Shown piece by piece: positions 60,771 through 64,000 of a stretch of DNA of 64,000 nucleotides. Within the stretch, counting starts at the first letter, position 1. Every line of letters starts with the position of its first letter. The DNA is from JANWZL01 sp041640815 (GTDB lineage Bacteria > Pseudomonadota > Gammaproteobacteria > Burkholderiales > Thiobacillaceae): the NCBI GenBank assembly GCA_041640815.1, contig JBEPZO010000006.1:3007-67006 (forward strand), in the 5' to 3' direction. Both the position numbers and the translations under genes were made by a program. The notes beneath the pieces were generated by a model that was not told the DNA's origin, searched no databases, and was given only the letters and a program-made list of their open reading frames with translations.

Positions 60771-61793
60771 ATGGCAACGATCGTAGCGCGTGGCGACAAG
60801 TGGCAGGCAAAGGTACGGCGGCATGGTTATCCGTCGATGAGCAAGACTTTTGCGCGGCGCGCCGATGCCGAGGCGTGGGCGCGGCAGGTCGAGGCGGAGA
60901 TGGATCGCGGCGTCTGGCGGGATCGATCGAGCGCCGACAATATCACGCTGTATGCGTTGCTTGAGCGGTATCTGAAGGACATAGTGCCTATGAAGCGCGG
61001 GGTCGTGCAGGAATCGGCGCGGATCAAAACGCTGATGCGCGATGAGCTTGCACGCTACAGGCTCTCGGCATTGTCGCCTCTCAAGCTGGCAGAATGGCGG
61101 GATCGGCGACTTGCGGCGGGCTGCGCTGGCGCAACGGTGAACAGGGAGCTTAACATCCTCTCCGCCGTCTTCAATTGGGCGAGGCGCGAGCTCATGATTG
61201 CCGTCGATAACCCGGTATCGGCGATTCGCCGCCCGCCGTCCTCGAAACCGCGGGAAAGACGGCTTGAGGATGGCGAGGAAGCGGCCTTGCTGGCAGCGCT
61301 GGAAGATGCGGCGGCGGCGCGGGAAGATGGCAAGCGTTATCGCGTCGGTGCGCGCAATCCCTGGATCAAGCCCATCGTTCTACTGGCGCTTGAAACGGCT
61401 ATGAGGCGCAGCGAGTTGTTATCTCTCACCTGGGAGAACATAGACCTCAAGCGGCGGATTGCCTATCTGCCCGAGACCAAGAACGGCCAGGCGCGCACAA
61501 TACCGCTTTCCGGGCGCGCCGTGGCCGTTCTCAGCGAGCTTCCAAGATCGATCGATGGCCGGGTATTCCCGATCACGGCAAACGCGCTAAAGCTCGCTTT
61601 CGAGCGCGCGGTAAAGCGCGCCGGGATTCGCGACCTGCACTTCCATGATCTGAGACACGAAGCCACGTCCAGGCTTGCCGAGAAGTTGCCCAACATCATC
61701 GAGCTTGCGGCGGTGACCGGGCACAAAGACGTCCGGATGCTCAAGCGCTACTACCACCCAAGGGCCGAGGACTTGGCGCGAAAACTCGCCTAG
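60771..61793 (+). CDS. int: Tyrosine recombinase/integrase
   Basis: The 340-residue phage-type integrase has an N-terminal arm-binding region (MATIVARGDKWQAKVRRHGY), a SAM-like core-binding domain (about 50-140) and a catalytic domain with the R-H-R-H-Y set: Arg in ALETAMRRSELLSL, HDLRHEATS, TGHKDV and the nucleophile Tyr in KRYYHP. It sits beside the tRNA-Val fragment with the usual orientation for an integrative element. I chose the ATG at 60771 over an earlier in-frame GTG. Confidence 0.95.
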   Translation: MATIVARGDKWQAKVRRHGYPSMSKTFARRADAEAWARQVEAEMDRGVWRDRSSADNITLYALLERYLKDIVPMKRGVVQESARIKTLMRDELARYRLSALSPLKLAEWRDRRLAAGCAGATVNRELNILSAVFNWARRELMIAVDNPVSAIRRPPSSKPRERRLEDGEEAALLAALEDAAAAREDGKRYRVGARNPWIKPIVLLALETAMRRSELLSLTWENIDLKRRIAYLPETKNGQARTIPLSGRAVAVLSELPRSIDGRVFPITANALKLAFERAVKRAGIRDLHFHDLRHEATSRLAEKLPNIIELAAVTGHKDVRMLKRYYHPRAEDLARKLA

Positions 61794-61799
61794 AAATCG

Positions 61800-61912
61800 T
61801 TTAGAGGCCCTACAGGCCACGATCCGGGCTCGGGGAATACCTAGGTAGCCATGAGCACGAGAAAATCGATCCTAGGGCCTCTAGACGCGTCAGAGCCACT
61901 CCTCGGCCGCAG
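61800..61912. repeat. 113-bp direct repeat, copy 1 (with 82-bp palindrome-ended core)
   Basis: Matches 63742-63854 with three mismatches. The core 61802-61883 is bounded by the perfect inverted repeat TAGAGGCCCTA and TAGGGCCTCTA. The remainder overlaps the last codons of the TraD-like gene. The core may fold into a long hairpin; it lies where the integrase and TraD-like genes converge. Confidence 0.9.
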
Positions 61913-63740
61913 CCCCGGCCTGCGCCGGGGGCGAGCTGCCGCCGATGCCGCCGTCGTCGGTGGCAGGCTTGGCCTGCCCCACGGCGGCCGGCTTGACTGC
62001 ATCGGGCCGTTTCTCGACCATGACCGGCGAGGTATAGCAAAACAGCGGCAAGCGGCTCGCGCCGGCGAGCACGCCGCAGCCCTTCGGCAGGTTCATCAGC
62101 ATGTTCTCGTCGATGAAATACCGCTCGGCGAGCCGCACCTGCCGGGTCGGGTCCACCGTCTCGGCTAGAGCTAGGTTTCTCTCTACGCGACGAATTTCAT
62201 CGTCGACGAGGATTTTCCCGGTCGATGCGGCCAGCCATTCAGCAGTCTCAGGGTCTTTGATGCGGTATGACAGCTGGATGGCGCAGTTCTCCATCACCGC
62301 GCCGCGCACGGCGTCTTTGTCGAGATCGGCAGGGCAGTCGGCGAGGTCTTGGAGGGATTGGAAGGCCAAGATGCAGTGCATCCCCCAGCCCGCCGCCGCG
62401 CCCAGCGAGGTCATGAACGGCCGGCTGATATGCACCTTGAACTCATCGGCAAAAACGGTCATCAATCGACGCTGCGCGCACTCGGCCTGGAGCCGCTTTG
62501 CCAGCATCATGAGCCGCACCAGCAGCATGCGCTGCTGCCGGACGACGCGGGTGTTCCCCATGTCGCCCACGACATACAGGCAGCCACCGGACTTCGCCAT
62601 CGCCTCGAGGTCGAGGCCTGCGGCGGCATTCACGGCGGGAAGATCGGCCATCTCCTCGAGGGCGGCATGGAACCCCGCCGCCCGCTCCATCCAGATTCCG
62701 CCCCGCTCGGCCAAGGCCTCGGCGGCGGTCATGTCCTGCCGGGCGATGATCGAAGCCGCTTCGCGCGCCGCCTTGCGGTCGGCGAGGCGGTAGAAATCGG
62801 CAGCCTCGCCCTTCTCGGCGAGGCTGAAGCCGCCGATCAGCATCGCCTCGACGGTCTCCTCGTCGGCCCCCGCGAACGGGTTGATCTGCGGCGGCGCGGT
62901 CGGCCGGAGGTCGAGGAAGCGGTAAGGCTGCCCGGCCTTCTCCGCGGCGGCATGGAAGACGTGCGGCATCCACTCGTCCCCCTTCGGATCCAGCACGACG
63001 ACGAACTCGCCGCGGGCGATCGCCTGCGCCAGCAGTATTTGCGCGGCCACCCCCTTGCCCGAGCGGGTGCGGCCGGACAAGAGGACGTGGGACAGACGCC
63101 AATCCTCGTTTGGAATAAAAATCGGTTTGCGTTTCTCGTCGAGGCCTACGAATAACCCCCGTTTCCCGGAAAAAAACCTCACGGGGTCGTATTGCCCGAT
63201 CGCCGGCGGCAAAACACGGTCGATCTCTCGAACGTCCGTCCGTTTGTTCCTCTCCAACTCAGACCTGCGCGCCAGCCTGTGCCGCAGCGCATCCGTGCGC
63301 GGAGCGCCCCAGCGCAGCCAGGCGAGCGCGCCGACGACGCCGGCGGCGACGCCGATTGCCCACCACGCCAGGATCGACGCGGCGGCCAGGGGCAGGCCTA
63401 GGAACCCCTGCACCCAGCGCAACCCCCAAAACGCCAGCGGCGGGATGCTGGCAAAGCTGGAAAACAGAAGCCAGCCCCACCCTGCCCGGCCGTCCCGGTC
63501 GGCCAGCCGAGACTGAGCGAACAGCACCAGGCCCCCGGCAGTGGCCCCGAGGGGGATGGCGAAGGGTGGCAGCAGTGGAATCAGTGCGAGCGCCCCCAGC
63601 CGGCCGATCAGCAGATCGAGCGCCAGACGGGCGGCGTCAGGGCCGGACACAACCCACAGCCGCACGACGTCAACCCCGCCGGCGGCAGCGAGGGCGAGGG
63701 TGAGCAGGATGGGGAGGAAAACAGAGAGGAATCGGATCAT
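61890..63740 (-). CDS. traD: TraD-like type IV coupling protein
   Basis: The 616-residue protein has several N-terminal membrane segments (about residues 1-150) and a cytoplasmic FtsK/VirD4-like ATPase. Walker A is SGRTRSGKGVAAQ, a Walker B-like strand is FVVVLDPKGDEW, and conserved blocks include VFADEFKVHI and ILAFQSLQDLAD. Coupling proteins deliver relaxase-bound DNA to a type IV channel, so the element is likely conjugative or mobilisable. The Ala/Gly/Pro-rich tail ends AAAEEWL. It is flanked by 113-bp direct repeats. Confidence 0.88.
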   Translation of the reverse strand: MIRFLSVFLPILLTLALAAAGGVDVVRLWVVSGPDAARLALDLLIGRLGALALIPLLPPFAIPLGATAGGLVLFAQSRLADRDGRAGWGWLLFSSFASIPPLAFWGLRWVQGFLGLPLAAASILAWWAIGVAAGVVGALAWLRWGAPRTDALRHRLARRSELERNKRTDVREIDRVLPPAIGQYDPVRFFSGKRGLFVGLDEKRKPIFIPNEDWRLSHVLLSGRTRSGKGVAAQILLAQAIARGEFVVVLDPKGDEWMPHVFHAAAEKAGQPYRFLDLRPTAPPQINPFAGADEETVEAMLIGGFSLAEKGEAADFYRLADRKAAREAASIIARQDMTAAEALAERGGIWMERAAGFHAALEEMADLPAVNAAAGLDLEAMAKSGGCLYVVGDMGNTRVVRQQRMLLVRLMMLAKRLQAECAQRRLMTVFADEFKVHISRPFMTSLGAAAGWGMHCILAFQSLQDLADCPADLDKDAVRGAVMENCAIQLSYRIKDPETAEWLAASTGKILVDDEIRRVERNLALAETVDPTRQVRLAERYFIDENMLMNLPKGCGVLAGASRLPLFCYTSPVMVEKRPDAVKPAAVGQAKPATDDGGIGGSSPPAQAGAAAEEWL

Positions 63741-63741
63741 A

Positions 63742-63854
63742 TTTAGAGGCCCTACAAGCCACGATCCGGGCTCGGGGAATACCTAGGTAGCCATGAGCAC
63801 GAGAAAATCGATCCTAGGGCCTCTAGACGCGTTATAGCCACTCCTCGGCCGCAG
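63742..63854. repeat. 113-bp direct repeat, copy 2
   Basis: Second copy of the element at 61800-61912, just before the TraD-like start. Its core 63744-63825 has the same TAGAGGCCCTA/TAGGGCCTCTA ends. It also repeats the final codons of the TraD-like gene (AEEWL and stop), but an in-frame TAG shortly upstream shows that no gene is attached to this copy. Confidence 0.9.
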
Positions 63855-64000
63855 GCTAGGCGTAGGCCTAGGCACCTCCATCCTTGCCGAACCAAGCGGC
63901 CTACGCATACCTCAAGCGTGCATCGAGCCCCATGCTGTCCTCGCGGCGCTAGCCGCGACCCGCAGGGCCGCGCCGCCGACCGGCGCGGGGACATGGGGCG

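Noticed and set aside
61802..61883. 82-bp palindrome-ended element as an integron attC site
   Set aside because: The ends lack the GTTRRRY/RYYYAAC core sites and no integron integrase is near; the neighbouring integrase is phage-type.
63752..63994. 80-codon minus-strand frame at the window end
   Set aside because: Arg-rich, overlaps the direct repeat and has no recognisable domain; likely a shadow frame.

Overview
The window is GC-rich bacterial DNA. Gene content (SoxXA thiosulfate-oxidation cytochromes, PurL, class II LysS, MoxR/DUF58/TgpA cluster, NikR with a CbiMQO-type nickel transporter, DsbA/DsbB, fused ArsR-ArsC and Acr3) fits a sulfur-oxidising proteobacterium, most likely a betaproteobacterium. 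The species cannot be read from the window. Two runs of N (27684-27693 and 54082-54181) are assembly gaps.

Layout. 0.2-1.8 kb: soxA-soxX. 1.8-3.8 kb: mostly non-coding or decayed DNA with a broken FIST-domain remnant, a MEKHLA protein and a small Ala/Pro lipoprotein. 4.0-16.6 kb: housekeeping genes (aminotransferase, thioredoxin, MtfA-type peptidase, purL, lysS, moxR-DUF58-tgpA). 16.8-20.0 kb: nikR and a nickel ECF transporter operon. 20.2-24.5 kb: CopA copper ATPase and a coiled-coil OmpA lipoprotein.

24.8-53.6 kb is one very large type III CRISPR-Cas locus, with all cas genes on the minus strand. Reading in the transcribed direction it runs cas6, a CARF protein of the NE0113 family, an ADP-ribosylglycohydrolase, csx1 (copy 2), cmr1-cmr2-cmr3, an embedded vapBC pair, cmr4-cmr5-cmr6, a tiny csx16/glycohydrolase chimera, csx1 (copy 1), csm1(cas10)-csm2-csm3-csm4-csm5-csx16, a membrane-anchored SAVED-like protein, a lipoprotein, an ARPP-1-like protein, then cas2-cas1-cas1'-cas2', an AT-rich leader and an array of 38 repeats. 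Complete III-B and III-A effector complexes therefore appear to share one Cas6 and one array. The strongest novelty candidates are the doubled adaptation module, whose second Cas1 has lost its catalytic His, and the accessory set of SAVED-like, ARPP-1-like and ADP-ribosylglycohydrolase genes, which suggests cyclic-oligoadenylate signalling coupled to ADP-ribose/NAD chemistry.

53.7-54.2 kb holds tRNA-Ser(UGA) followed upstream by tandem partial copies of the same tRNA, each interrupted in the anticodon loop by an 85-bp hairpin-rich insert. 54.3-60.6 kb: pabB, dsbA, dsbB, a frameshifted ArsP-type permease, acr3, arsR-arsC fusion, and a yybP-ykoY manganese riboswitch in front of a TMEM165/GDT1 exporter. 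60.6-64.0 kb is the left end of an integrative element: a tRNA-Val 3' fragment (attachment site), a tyrosine integrase and a TraD-like coupling protein flanked by 113-bp direct repeats.
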